This document shows positions 1 through 6,104 of a stretch of DNA of 6,855 nt, piece after piece. Made by a program: the position numbers and the translations under genes. Where the stretch lies: positions 1 to 6,855 of the forward strand of contig JBATWQ010000140.1 of the NCBI GenBank assembly GCA_049672765.1, given 5' to 3'. Numbering within the stretch: the stretch's first letter is position 1; the number at the start of each line of letters is the position of its first letter. The notes below the pieces were generated by a model. That model worked only from the letters and a program-made list of their open reading frames with translations. It searched no databases and was not told the origin of the DNA. The DNA is from JAGQSZ01 sp049672765 (GTDB taxonomy: Bacteria; Actinomycetota; Acidimicrobiia; Acidimicrobiales; Microtrichaceae).

Positions 1-20
1 CTCTCGGGCAGAACCGAGAG
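1..20. other. Inverted repeat (7-bp stem, 6-nt loop) just upstream of the FmdB gene
   Basis: CTCTCGG at 1-7 is perfectly complementary to CCGAGAG at 14-20, with a 6-nt loop. It ends four bases before the likely Shine-Dalgarno sequence of the FmdB gene (ACGGAG, 25-30). It lies at the very edge of the window, so the stem may extend further left. It could be the end of a terminator for an upstream gene or a 5'-leader hairpin. No T-tract follows it, so a classical intrinsic terminator is not supported. Confidence 0.45.
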
Positions 21-38
21 TCAGACGGAGTCACGACG

Positions 39-407
39 ATGCCACTGTATGAATACAGATGTAAGAACTGCGGCCACCAGTTCGATATCCAACAGTCGAT
101 CTCGGAAGATTCGCTAACCGTCTGCCCCAACTGTGATCAGGCCGAGCTGCGCAAGGTGTTCCAGCCCGTCGGGATCTCCTTCAAGGGAAGCGGGTTCTAC
201 AAGAACGACAGTCGTTCGTCGGGTTCGTCGTCCTCCAAGAGCTCTTCGAAGGGCGCCTCGGATCCGGGTTCCTCGAGCTCGGATTCTTCCGGCTCGACCT
301 CTTCGGGCTCCAGCACCACGGAGTCATCCGGCTCCGGTTCGTCAGGGTCCAGCGCCAGCTCGACAAGTTCGACCTCGACAAGTTCGACCTCGACGAGTTC
401 CGACTGA
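39..407 (+). CDS. FmdB-family zinc-ribbon protein with serine-rich disordered tail (Ruc-like)
   Basis: This 122-residue protein opens with the FmdB/CxxC regulatory family signature (MPLYEYRC). Two CxxC pairs, C8/C11 and C29/C32, form a one-zinc ribbon. The conserved FKGSGFY segment follows at residues 48-54. Residues 58-122 are almost entirely Ser, Thr and Gly with a few Asp, Glu and Lys, and are surely disordered. The family was named for a putative regulator in formamidase clusters. The best-studied actinobacterial relative, M. tuberculosis Rv0991c (Ruc), is a redox-regulated chaperone that uses zinc-ligating cysteines and a disordered tail, so a thiol-switch chaperone role is a reasonable inference here. 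The ATG has ACGGAG eight bases upstream. Serine codons in residues 58-105 are mixed (TCG, TCC, AGC, TCT), suggesting selection on the protein. The last 15 residues come from a near-perfect 15-bp DNA repeat. The gene converges on the conservon operon. Confidence 0.92.
   Translation: MPLYEYRCKNCGHQFDIQQSISEDSLTVCPNCDQAELRKVFQPVGISFKGSGFYKNDSRSSGSSSSKSSSKGASDPGSSSSDSSGSTSSGSSTTESSGSGSSGSSASSTSSTSTSSTSTSSD
360..404 (+). repeat. 15-bp tandem repeat, three copies, in the 3' end of the FmdB gene
   Basis: The unit TCGACAAGTTCGACC occurs at 360-374 and exactly again at 375-389. A third, slightly changed copy follows at 390-404 and runs up to the stop codon. Each unit is five codons, so copy number can change without a frameshift. 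The array encodes the Ser/Thr end of the tail. It probably arose by recent slippage. Confidence 0.85.
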
Positions 408-409
408 CT

Positions 410-484
410 CGGGTGCCTCCGGGTTGCCTCCGGGTTGCCGGCGGGTTGCCAGCGGGTGGCCAGCGGGTTGCCGGCGGGCCGGCG
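410..484. repeat. 11-bp tandem repeat array filling the convergent intergenic gap
   Basis: About six units of consensus CGGGTTGCCNG lie head to tail: 410-419 (10 bp), 420-430, 431-441, 442-452, 453-463 and 464-474, with a degenerate seventh unit to about 484. The last two bases of the unit vary (TC, GG or AG). The unit is not a multiple of three and lies between the FmdB stop (407) and the CvnD stop (489), so it is non-coding. It occupies essentially the whole gap between two convergent genes. Confidence 0.85.
470..483. terminator. Possible GC-rich hairpin between convergent genes
   Basis: GCCGG (470-474) pairs with CCGGC (479-483) around a CGGG loop, at the last units of the 11-bp array and a few bases beyond the end of CvnD. 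The position suits a bidirectional terminator. However, the stem is only 5 bp, there is no T-tract on either strand, and GC-rich repeats form such stems easily. Confidence 0.22.
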
Positions 485-488
485 TGCT

Positions 489-1130
489 TCAGACCGAGGC
501 CGGCTGTTCGACGCTGGCCATCGCCCGCTGGATCAGGTGGTCGAGCAGCGCGATCAGCACCATCTTGACCGATTCGCGGGAGCGGGCATCCGCCCGGACG
601 AGAGGAATCGTCTCGGACAGCGCCAGGGCTTCACGAACGTCCTCGAGCGAATGTGACCCGGCATCGGGGAATTGGTTGACGACGGCTACGAACGGAATGC
701 CGCGACTCTCGAAGTAGTCAACGGCGGCGAAACAGTCCTCGATTCTGCGGGTGTCCAGAAGCACCACCGCGCCGAGCGCGCCCTCGACGAGGTCGTCCCA
801 CATGAACCAGAAGCGTTCCTGCCCCGGTGTTCCGAACAGGTAGAGGATGATGTCCGAGTCGATGGTTATTCGACCGAAGTCCATCGCCACCGTCGTCGAC
901 GTCTTCCGACCGACCTTGGACAGGTCATCGATGCCCTCCGAGTAAGCGGTCATCGTCGCCTCGGTCGTCAGGGGCTCTATCTCCGAGATTGCTCCCACGA
1001 AGGTCGTCTTCCCGACACCGAAACCGCCGGCGACGAGAAACTTGACCGGCTGGGGCCCATCAGAGGGTGCTGGAGGTGCGACACCAGCCGACGATGCGCC
1101 TGTCTGGTGTTCAGAGTGCTCGTACTGCAT
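489..1130 (-). CDS. cvnD: CvnD: small Ras/MglA-like GTPase of the conservon
   Basis: This 213-residue P-loop GTPase is the nucleotide-switch subunit of the conservon. After a flexible tail of about 28 residues comes the P-loop GGFGVGKT (35-42). Next is the family switch I stretch TSTTVAMDFG (77-86) and the G3 box GTPGQERF (100-107), which carries the Ras-like Gln (Q104). The G4 position reads VNQFPD (N152), not NKxD, as is usual in this actinobacterial ATP/GTP-binding family. The G5-like motif is RADAR (180-184), where relatives often have CDAR. No CaaX box or lipidation motif is seen at the C terminus, so membrane association would come from its partners. The start overlaps the end of CvnC by 20 nt. 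TGAGGA (1137-1142) sits six bases before the ATG and lies inside the CvnC coding sequence, which favours coupled translation. It is the last gene of the operon and its stop lies next to the repeat array. Confidence 0.95.
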   Translation of the reverse strand: MQYEHSEHQTGASSAGVAPPAPSDGPQPVKFLVAGGFGVGKTTFVGAISEIEPLTTEATMTAYSEGIDDLSKVGRKTSTTVAMDFGRITIDSDIILYLFGTPGQERFWFMWDDLVEGALGAVVLLDTRRIEDCFAAVDYFESRGIPFVAVVNQFPDAGSHSLEDVREALALSETIPLVRADARSRESVKMVLIALLDHLIQRAMASVEQPASV

Positions 1131-1548
1131 CGATCATCCTCAGGAGCAGGGCTGGCGTCGCGATCGACGTCGCCTCGTGGACTCGGACGAGCCCGGCGTC
1201 GGCAAGATCCCCCACGAGGATCTGGGCGACACCGAGCGGAACGCTTATTCGTGCACCGATCTCGGCGACCGAGATGGGTGTCTGACATAGCTCGACTATG
1301 CGGGCGTGTTCGAACTTCAGGGTGCTGGGAGGTTCGACGTCGGTGACCACGACGAGCGACTCGACCCGAAGCTGCACCCGGGCGTGCTTCGCACGTCCGC
1401 CGGTGATCACGAATGGCCTGACAAGACTCTCGTCGTCGGTTTCCTCTTCCGATTCGGATGCAATCGTGGGCTGGTTGGACCCGGAGCCCGAGATCATCTC
1501 GGGTGGGTACGAACCATCACCCTCCGATGTCGGGTTCCAGGGTTCCAT
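1111..1548 (-). CDS. cvnC: CvnC: DUF742 family protein of the conservon
   Basis: This 145-residue protein has an acidic, low-complexity N-terminal part (residues 1-42). The DUF742 core starts with the hallmark LVRPFVITGG (42-51), continues through a beta-rich VQLRVESLVVVT segment, and ends in a region resembling a winged helix: FEHARIVELC, then ISVAEIGARISVPLGVAQILVGDLADAGLVRVH. The C-terminal LLLRMIDAVRAL is also typical of the family. DUF742 proteins occur almost only between a roadblock protein and a small GTPase. In Streptomyces they belong to the membrane-associated conservon complex, but their biochemical role is unknown. The helix-turn-helix-like fold suggests protein or DNA contact, which is inference. 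GGGAG (1554-1558) lies five bases before the ATG. The gene starts 12 bases after the CvnB stop and overlaps CvnD by 20 nt. Confidence 0.93.
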   Translation of the reverse strand: MEPWNPTSEGDGSYPPEMISGSGSNQPTIASESEEETDDESLVRPFVITGGRAKHARVQLRVESLVVVTDVEPPSTLKFEHARIVELCQTPISVAEIGARISVPLGVAQILVGDLADAGLVRVHEATSIATPALLLRMIDAVRAL

Positions 1549-1560
1549 AGATGCTCCCGC

Positions 1561-1989
1561 TCAGCCGGCGGACAGTGCGTTGCGCAGGCCGACCCGCACC
1601 TGCGGGGTGAGCACCGTGCCGAAGCGGTCCACGAGCATGGTCATTTCGTACCCGACCAGGCCCACATCTGCGTTCTTGTCGGTGAGGATGCCCAGGCAAC
1701 TGCCGTCCGAGATCGACGCCACGAAGAGAAAGCCCGTTGTCATCTCGACCATGACCTGGTCGACGGCTCCGTAGCCGAAGCAGCGCGACGCTCCGAGCGA
1801 CAGGCTGGTGAGACCAGCAGCGATGGCCGCGAACTGGTCGGCCCTGCCCCGATCGAGGTTGGTCGACATCGCCATCAAAAGCCCATCAGAGCTGACACAC
1901 ACCGCGTCACTGACGCCGGGGGTCTGCTCCACGAAGCGCGACAGCAGCCATGGGATCTGTTGGATCTGTTCGTTGGTATCGGTCATCAC
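1561..1989 (-). CDS. cvnB: CvnB: roadblock/LC7 domain protein of the conservon
   Basis: This protein of 142 residues is one roadblock/LC7 domain, the fold of MglB and dynein light chains that binds and regulates small GTPases. Family hallmarks in order are WLLSRFVEQTPGVSDAVCVSSDGLLMA (about 14-40), RADQFAAIAAGLTSLSLGASRCF (49-71), VMVEMTTGFLFVASISDGSCLGIL (79-102), DVGLVGYEMTMLVDR (108-122) and a C-terminal LTPQVR. It is the likely partner or regulator of CvnD, by analogy with MglB and MglA. Two starts are possible: GTG at 1989 (7 nt from GGAGGT, 4-nt GTGA overlap with cvnA) or the next codon, ATG at 1986 (10 nt from GGAGGT, TGATG overlap). They differ by one residue. Either way translation is coupled to cvnA. 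The gene ends 12 bases before cvnC. Confidence 0.95.
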   Translation of the reverse strand: MMTDTNEQIQQIPWLLSRFVEQTPGVSDAVCVSSDGLLMAMSTNLDRGRADQFAAIAAGLTSLSLGASRCFGYGAVDQVMVEMTTGFLFVASISDGSCLGILTDKNADVGLVGYEMTMLVDRFGTVLTPQVRVGLRNALSAG

Positions 1990-4900
1990 TTGCTGGACCT
2001 CCAGTCCTGGGACATCTCCGATTCGTCGAGCTCACCGAGCGGCGAGGTGTTCGGGACATCACTTTCGAGTACTGCGGCTGAACCTTCGCCGGCGTCTGGA
2101 ATTGTTCGACCGCGCCTTCGACCTGCTTGGAACGATGCGAGCCGTGCGCGGACCTCATCTGCCGATCGTTCAACCGACTTGGTGGGTGCCACGGTCGCGT
2201 CGGGAGTTCTGGCCGCGAGGGACGCACCGGGAACCCGCCTCTGCAGCCCTGAACCCGACCCAGCCAAGGTGGACGGAACGGAGACCTGCGGATTCTCGGG
2301 GATCGGAGCTGACGGCGGTCGCTCGGTCGGCGGCGGTTTCGTCGGTACCGGCTCTACCGGAGGCGCCTCACCCGACGGCATCGACGCCGGAGAATCGGAT
2401 GTCGCCGCCGCAGCCGGGGCGGGTTCGACATGCCAGTCCTGCACCGGAGTATCGGTGTCGGCGGTGAACACTGGCGGGGTGGTCCGAGCTTCCTCGTCTG
2501 CCGCGTTGGCGGATGCAGGCGTCGGTGGCGCCGGATCTGGGGTGATCGTGGGCGCAATCCACCAGCGTGCCGGCTCGTCAGAGGTCGCACCGCCGAACAT
2601 CTCTGCAACCTCATCCGAACTGACCGTCAGGTCATCCGCACCGTTGGAGGGGACGTGCAGGTCGAGTTCATCCTCGGCTTGCGCAGGTTGCTCCGACGGG
2701 AGCATGGGGTCAGGTTCCGAGGGTGACGGATCGGCCGGAGTTGACCCGTCGGTAGGAGCCGCATCCGGCGAAATGGCTTCGAGATCAGAAAGGTCCAACA
2801 CGCTGTCGAGCACGCTTTCGACCACACGGTCCCACCGCTCGGGCTGGAGGTCAGCCACCTGGGCGTCTGCAGCCTGGAGGTCAGCCACCTGGGCGTCTGC
2901 AGCCTGCACGTCAGCGACATGGCGTTCGGCCATCCGCCTATCGATTGCCAGATCTTCGACCTGGAACTGGTTGGGAACACGGCTCAGATGTGCGTCACGC
3001 AGGTCTGGAACTTCCTGCTGTTCTGGAACCCCACCGTCGACGTGTGGGACAGCCGTTCCCGGAGCGAAGGGCACGGGGCCCTGCTCACGGGCGGCGCGGG
3101 TCCCGGGACGGGGGCGGGCGGCGGCCCCACGATCTGGAGCACCGAACATTGCGGCTGCCGGAAGCGTGATGATCGCACTCACTCCACGACCACCGGTTGT
3201 GGGCTGCAGTCGGACAATGACACCGATCTTGGCAGCAAGCTTGGCCACCACGTACTGACCCAGATAGCGCGTCGGCATTCCGTCGAACTCATCAAGTCCG
3301 GCAAGGCGGTGATTCGCCGCCATCAGTTCAACATCGGACATTCCAACGCCGTGGTCGATGACCGCGAACTGGTATCCACCCTGCCCGAGCGGACCGCCGT
3401 CGATCTCGACGGTGGTGTTCGGGGGCGAGAACCCCAGGGCATTCTCGACCAGTTCTGCGAGCAGATGGATCAGGTCGATGACCACCGGACCGACCAGCGT
3501 CGAGTCACGCAGATGGCCAATTCTCACGCGTTCGAAGTCCTCCACCTCGCTCATCGCGGCGCGGATGATCTCTGAGACCTCAGCGGGCTTGCGGCGGCGG
3601 CGAGGCGTTTCAGATCCGGCGAGGATCAGCAACGATTCGGCGTTACGGCGCATGCGGCTCGCCAGATGGTCGAGCTTGAAGAGGTGCTCGAGGAACTCCG
3701 GGTCGGTCTCTTCGGTCTCGAGTGACGAGATGAAGTCGAGCTGCCGCACGAGCAAGGTCTGATTTCGCCTACCAAGGTTGGTCAGCGCCTCAGCCTGATT
3801 GACCCGGAGTGCCGCCTGCTCACTCGCCAGACGCAGCGCCGTGTTCTGTACATCGTTGAATGCGGAAGCAACTTCATGAACCTCGGCGGCTCCCTCGGCA
3901 CGTATAGCGGGTAGCTCCCTACGTGAGTCCGGGTCGTCCTGTTGGGCCTTGACCGCCTCGGGCAGACGGACACGGGCGACATCCTCGGCCTGGACCGCGA
4001 GGGCAGCGAGCGGCTTGGCGATGGATCCAATGGCTCTGCGCAGGAGCATGACCGTGATGAACACAGTCAGGATCGCCGCAGCAGCAGCCAACAGGAGGAG
4101 CCTGCGGCTCGACGCCGCCAGGTCGTTCACCGCGTTGACCGCACCGGTGTTCGCCTCTTCCTGCAGTGCACGCAGATCGTCGGTGCGTGAGTCGACTCCG
4201 GAGCTCCAGGTGTCCAGATCGACCTCACCCAGATCAGCGAAGGCAGCTTGGCGAGCGGCGTCGGCGGCCGCCACGCCGTGCCCGACGCGGTTGGCGCGCA
4301 CGCCCATCTCATAGGGGGCTGAGGTTGCGGCCAGATCGAGCAAGGAGCGCTGCGACGCAGCGAGTCCTACCAATACCTGGAACTGAACCGGGGTGATCTT
4401 GTCGGCCCCAGACAGCAGCGTCAGTCGATCGGACTCTTCGGAAGAAGCTGCCTGCGCGCGGGCAAGGTTGTCCGAGGTCGAAGCCCAAGCGGCATCGATG
4501 GCACCTGCGGGGTCGATCGCGGTGGTCGCCAGATCGAGAACGCTGTTGATCGCCGGCGACAGAGTGGAAATGGCGGCGTCGCCACCCAACCCACTAGAGG
4601 CCACGGCGTTCGCTCCCGACACCCACCGAAGCGTCGTGTCGGCCATGCGTTGAAGTTCCACGTCCATCGTCTTGACGTCGCTTGCTATCAATTCGGCGGC
4701 CTGGGTGGCACGCGTCCTGCTCGCAGGGCTGATCGCCTCGCCCTCCACCAATGCGGATCGCTGGAGCTGCAGCTCGTTGGCCAAACCGAATGCGGTTGTC
4801 GCCATGTCGGTCCGTGCCTTCAGGGCAGAGGCGTCCCCGGATTGCTGAAGGCCGCTGTAGACGCCGAAACCGGTCACCGCCAACAGCCCGACCAGAGGTA

Positions 4901-4997
4901 CGGCGAGAAGGATCAGGAGCCGGCCACCAATTCGCATCCGATGGCTGGAGGGCTTCCGATCTGCTCTGAGCTGTTTCATCCTCAGAGCGATCGTCAT
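1986..4997 (-). CDS. cvnA: CvnA: nitrate-sensor-like membrane histidine-kinase homologue of the conservon
   Basis: This is the sensor of the conservon, 1003 residues. A basic N terminus precedes TM1 (about 25-47). A helical extracytoplasmic region (48-298) resembles the NIT nitrate/nitrite-sensing type. TM2 (about 299-319) is followed by a HAMP linker (320-390). The region standing in for the DHp domain has the family motif RRNQTLLVRQL and then LFKLDHLASRMRRNAESLL (440-457). H444 is the only obvious phosphoacceptor candidate and it is not in a canonical H-box. The HATPase domain has the N box ELVENALGFSPP (E515, N519), the G1 box DHGVGM (D548, G550, G552) and a degenerate G2 region around G580. 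Residues 614-1003 form a Pro/Ala/Asp-rich, probably disordered tail with a 10-residue tandem repeat (699-718). The tail ends in a conserved-looking segment, RRVPGASLA (920-928) and SADEVRARLASFQAGRRRGR (945-964). No convincing Shine-Dalgarno precedes ATG 4997; M7 and M21 are alternative starts. There is no adjacent response regulator, so output through CvnB-D is likely. Confidence 0.93.
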   Translation of the reverse strand: MTIALRMKQLRADRKPSSHRMRIGGRLLILLAVPLVGLLAVTGFGVYSGLQQSGDASALKARTDMATTAFGLANELQLQRSALVEGEAISPASRTRATQAAELIASDVKTMDVELQRMADTTLRWVSGANAVASSGLGGDAAISTLSPAINSVLDLATTAIDPAGAIDAAWASTSDNLARAQAASSEESDRLTLLSGADKITPVQFQVLVGLAASQRSLLDLAATSAPYEMGVRANRVGHGVAAADAARQAAFADLGEVDLDTWSSGVDSRTDDLRALQEEANTGAVNAVNDLAASSRRLLLLAAAAAILTVFITVMLLRRAIGSIAKPLAALAVQAEDVARVRLPEAVKAQQDDPDSRRELPAIRAEGAAEVHEVASAFNDVQNTALRLASEQAALRVNQAEALTNLGRRNQTLLVRQLDFISSLETEETDPEFLEHLFKLDHLASRMRRNAESLLILAGSETPRRRRKPAEVSEIIRAAMSEVEDFERVRIGHLRDSTLVGPVVIDLIHLLAELVENALGFSPPNTTVEIDGGPLGQGGYQFAVIDHGVGMSDVELMAANHRLAGLDEFDGMPTRYLGQYVVAKLAAKIGVIVRLQPTTGGRGVSAIITLPAAAMFGAPDRGAAARPRPGTRAAREQGPVPFAPGTAVPHVDGGVPEQQEVPDLRDAHLSRVPNQFQVEDLAIDRRMAERHVADVQAADAQVADLQAADAQVADLQPERWDRVVESVLDSVLDLSDLEAISPDAAPTDGSTPADPSPSEPDPMLPSEQPAQAEDELDLHVPSNGADDLTVSSDEVAEMFGGATSDEPARWWIAPTITPDPAPPTPASANAADEEARTTPPVFTADTDTPVQDWHVEPAPAAAATSDSPASMPSGEAPPVEPVPTKPPPTERPPSAPIPENPQVSVPSTLAGSGSGLQRRVPGASLAARTPDATVAPTKSVERSADEVRARLASFQAGRRRGRTIPDAGEGSAAVLESDVPNTSPLGELDESEMSQDWRSSK
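1997..2002 (-). promoter_or_regulatory. Ribosome binding site of CvnB inside the end of cvnA
   Basis: The minus strand reads GGAGGT here, a near-perfect Shine-Dalgarno sequence within the last codons of cvnA. It lies 7 nt before the GTG and 10 nt before the ATG start of CvnB. It supports separate but coupled initiation of cvnB at the cvnA stop codon. Confidence 0.7.
2844..2918 (-). repeat. 30-bp tandem repeat in the CvnA tail, two perfect copies plus a partial one
   Basis: Positions 2844-2873 and 2874-2903 are identical 30-bp units starting CTGGAGGTCAGCCACCTGGG on the plus strand. A diverged partial copy follows to about 2918. On the coding strand each unit is ten codons, giving AADAQVADLQ twice (CvnA residues 699-718) after a partial VADVQ. 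The perfect nucleotide identity suggests a recent duplication. The repeat is probably helical, possibly a short coiled coil, within the otherwise disordered tail. Confidence 0.88.
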
Positions 4998-5057
4998 GAA
5001 AGTCGCCGAGGTTTAGAAAATGCTTGCCCCGGGCGAGGCCCTGCTGGCTCTGAGGCA

Positions 5058-5089
5058 GGTCCCTCCGGGGGACCATCACCCCGGTGGTG
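5058..5089. other. Two adjacent hairpins in the divergent cvnA/map intergenic region
   Basis: GGTCCC (5058-5063) pairs perfectly with GGGACC (5069-5074) around a 5-nt loop. Immediately after, CCATCACC and GGTGGTG (about 5074-5089) form a second stem with one G-T wobble and a 4-nt loop. They lie in the 134-nt gap between the divergent starts of cvnA (4997) and map (5132), about 43-74 bases from map and 61-92 from cvnA. They may be leader structures or operator-like sites for either gene. No known riboswitch or attenuator is recognised, and the promoters themselves could not be located with confidence. Confidence 0.4.
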
Positions 5090-5131
5090 CGATGAAGTAC
5101 TCGAGCCTTCATCTCGTAGGATTGACCCCGC

Positions 5132-6085
5132 ATGGGAAAACGTAAGCGTCGAAATTCACTGCCCGCTCCTCCTTCACCGCCTGTCGTGGCGGGACTGGTT
5201 GGGCCGATGCGGACCGTTCCGGCAGGGATTCCCAGGCCTGAGTACGCACTGACGGGTGAGCCGTCGTCGCGGGCGAGCCGCGCTATCCGTACACCGGACG
5301 AGATCGCTGCCATGCGGGTTGCAGGCAGGGTCGCAGCCGAGGCCCTCATCGAAGTGGGCCGCAACATCCGGCCCGGAGTGACCAACGACGAACTCGACCG
5401 GATCGGTCACGAGTTCATGGTCGAGGCCGGGGCCTACCCTTCGACGCTCAACTACCGCGGATTCCCCAAGTCCCTGTGCACGTCTGTCAACGAGATCATC
5501 TGTCACGGCATTCCCGATTCCCGCAAGCTCGTCGATGGAGACATCGTCAACATCGACATCACTGCCTTCATCGAGGGTGTGCACGGGGACACGTCCTGCA
5601 ACTTCCTGGTCGGCGACGTCGACGAGGAGTCATTCGAACTGGTTCGCCGTACCCGCGCCGCCATGCACGCGGGCATCGACGTCGTGAAGCCCAACGCCCG
5701 GATCTATGAGATCGGTCGAGCCATCGAACAGTCGGTCGCCCCATACGGGTACGGCGTCGTGCAGGAATTCATCGGACATGGAATTGGCGATCAGTTCCAC
5801 ACGAGCTTGCAGATCCCCCACTACTACGACCCGCACAACGACACGGTCCTTCTACCCGGCATGACCTTCACGGTCGAGCCGATGATCAACCGTGGTTCTC
5901 GCCGCCTTGAGATGTGGGACGACGGTTGGACCGTTTCCACCCGCGACCTTCAGCGTTCCGCCCAGTTTGAGCACACCGTCCTGGTCACCGAGACCGGGCA
6001 CGAACTATTGACCGTCCCCACAGAGGGTCCCCCGGCCGACGAACTTTTTGCCGACGTTCGCCTCGGTCTTCAGCCAACCCCCTGA
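5132..6085 (+). CDS. map: Type I methionine aminopeptidase, N-terminally extended (MetAP1c type)
   Basis: This cytosolic dinuclear-metal enzyme removes the initiator methionine from nascent proteins. The pita-bread catalytic domain covers about residues 53-296. The five metal ligands are all present: D142 (NIDITAF), D153 (HGDTSCNF), H216 (GHGIGDQFH), E249 (FTVEPM) and E280 (QFEH). The substrate-binding histidines H125 (CHGIPD) and H223 are there too. Residues 1-52 form a basic, proline-rich extension (PAPPSPP at 11-17, then IPRPEYA), like the extended MetAP1c of mycobacteria and unlike short bacterial MetAPs. About 20 extra residues follow the usual C terminus (TEGPPADEL onward). GTAGGA (5116-5121) lies ten bases before the ATG. 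A start at M26 (5207) would remove the proline-rich part and has a weaker ribosome site. The 317-residue length exceeds the roughly 285 of the mycobacterial enzyme. It is likely cotranscribed with the following gene. Confidence 0.96.
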   Translation: MGKRKRRNSLPAPPSPPVVAGLVGPMRTVPAGIPRPEYALTGEPSSRASRAIRTPDEIAAMRVAGRVAAEALIEVGRNIRPGVTNDELDRIGHEFMVEAGAYPSTLNYRGFPKSLCTSVNEIICHGIPDSRKLVDGDIVNIDITAFIEGVHGDTSCNFLVGDVDEESFELVRRTRAAMHAGIDVVKPNARIYEIGRAIEQSVAPYGYGVVQEFIGHGIGDQFHTSLQIPHYYDPHNDTVLLPGMTFTVEPMINRGSRRLEMWDDGWTVSTRDLQRSAQFEHTVLVTETGHELLTVPTEGPPADELFADVRLGLQPTP

Positions 6086-6091
6086 TCCAAC

Positions 6092-6097
6092 GGGAGG
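6092..6097 (+). promoter_or_regulatory. Ribosome binding site that sets the start of the SAF-domain gene
   Basis: GGGAGG lies seven bases before an in-frame GTG at 6105 and just after the map stop codon (6083-6085). This supports GTG 6105 over the upstream ATG at 6048, which would overlap map by 38 nt and has no comparable site. Confidence 0.75.
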
Positions 6098-6104
6098 CCC
6101 GAAG

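Noticed and set aside
133..717. A 194-codon plus-strand frame running through the FmdB tail, the repeat array and into cvnD
   Set aside because: The product is Arg/Pro-rich, arises from the +1 frame of the serine tail, crosses a non-coding repeat and enters an antisense gene. There is no ribosome site or family resemblance.
1939..1976. Direct repeat TGGGATCTGT / TGGATCTGT within cvnB
   Set aside because: It is short and fully explained by coding for the QIQQIPW segment.
1306..3258. A 650-codon open frame on the plus strand, antisense to cvnA, cvnB and cvnC
   Set aside because: Its product is a Ser/Gly/Ala/Arg-rich low-complexity chain with no recognisable domain, and it lies opposite three well-supported genes. 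It is the antisense shadow of GC-rich coding sequence.
5117..5122. TAGGAT as a -10 box giving a leaderless map transcript
   Set aside because: The spacing to ATG 5132 would fit, but no -35-like sequence is found 16-18 bases upstream. The same bases also overlap a possible Shine-Dalgarno sequence.
4594..5385. A 263-codon minus-strand frame spanning the divergent intergenic region
   Set aside because: It overlaps the 5' ends of both cvnA and map in other frames and shows no family features.
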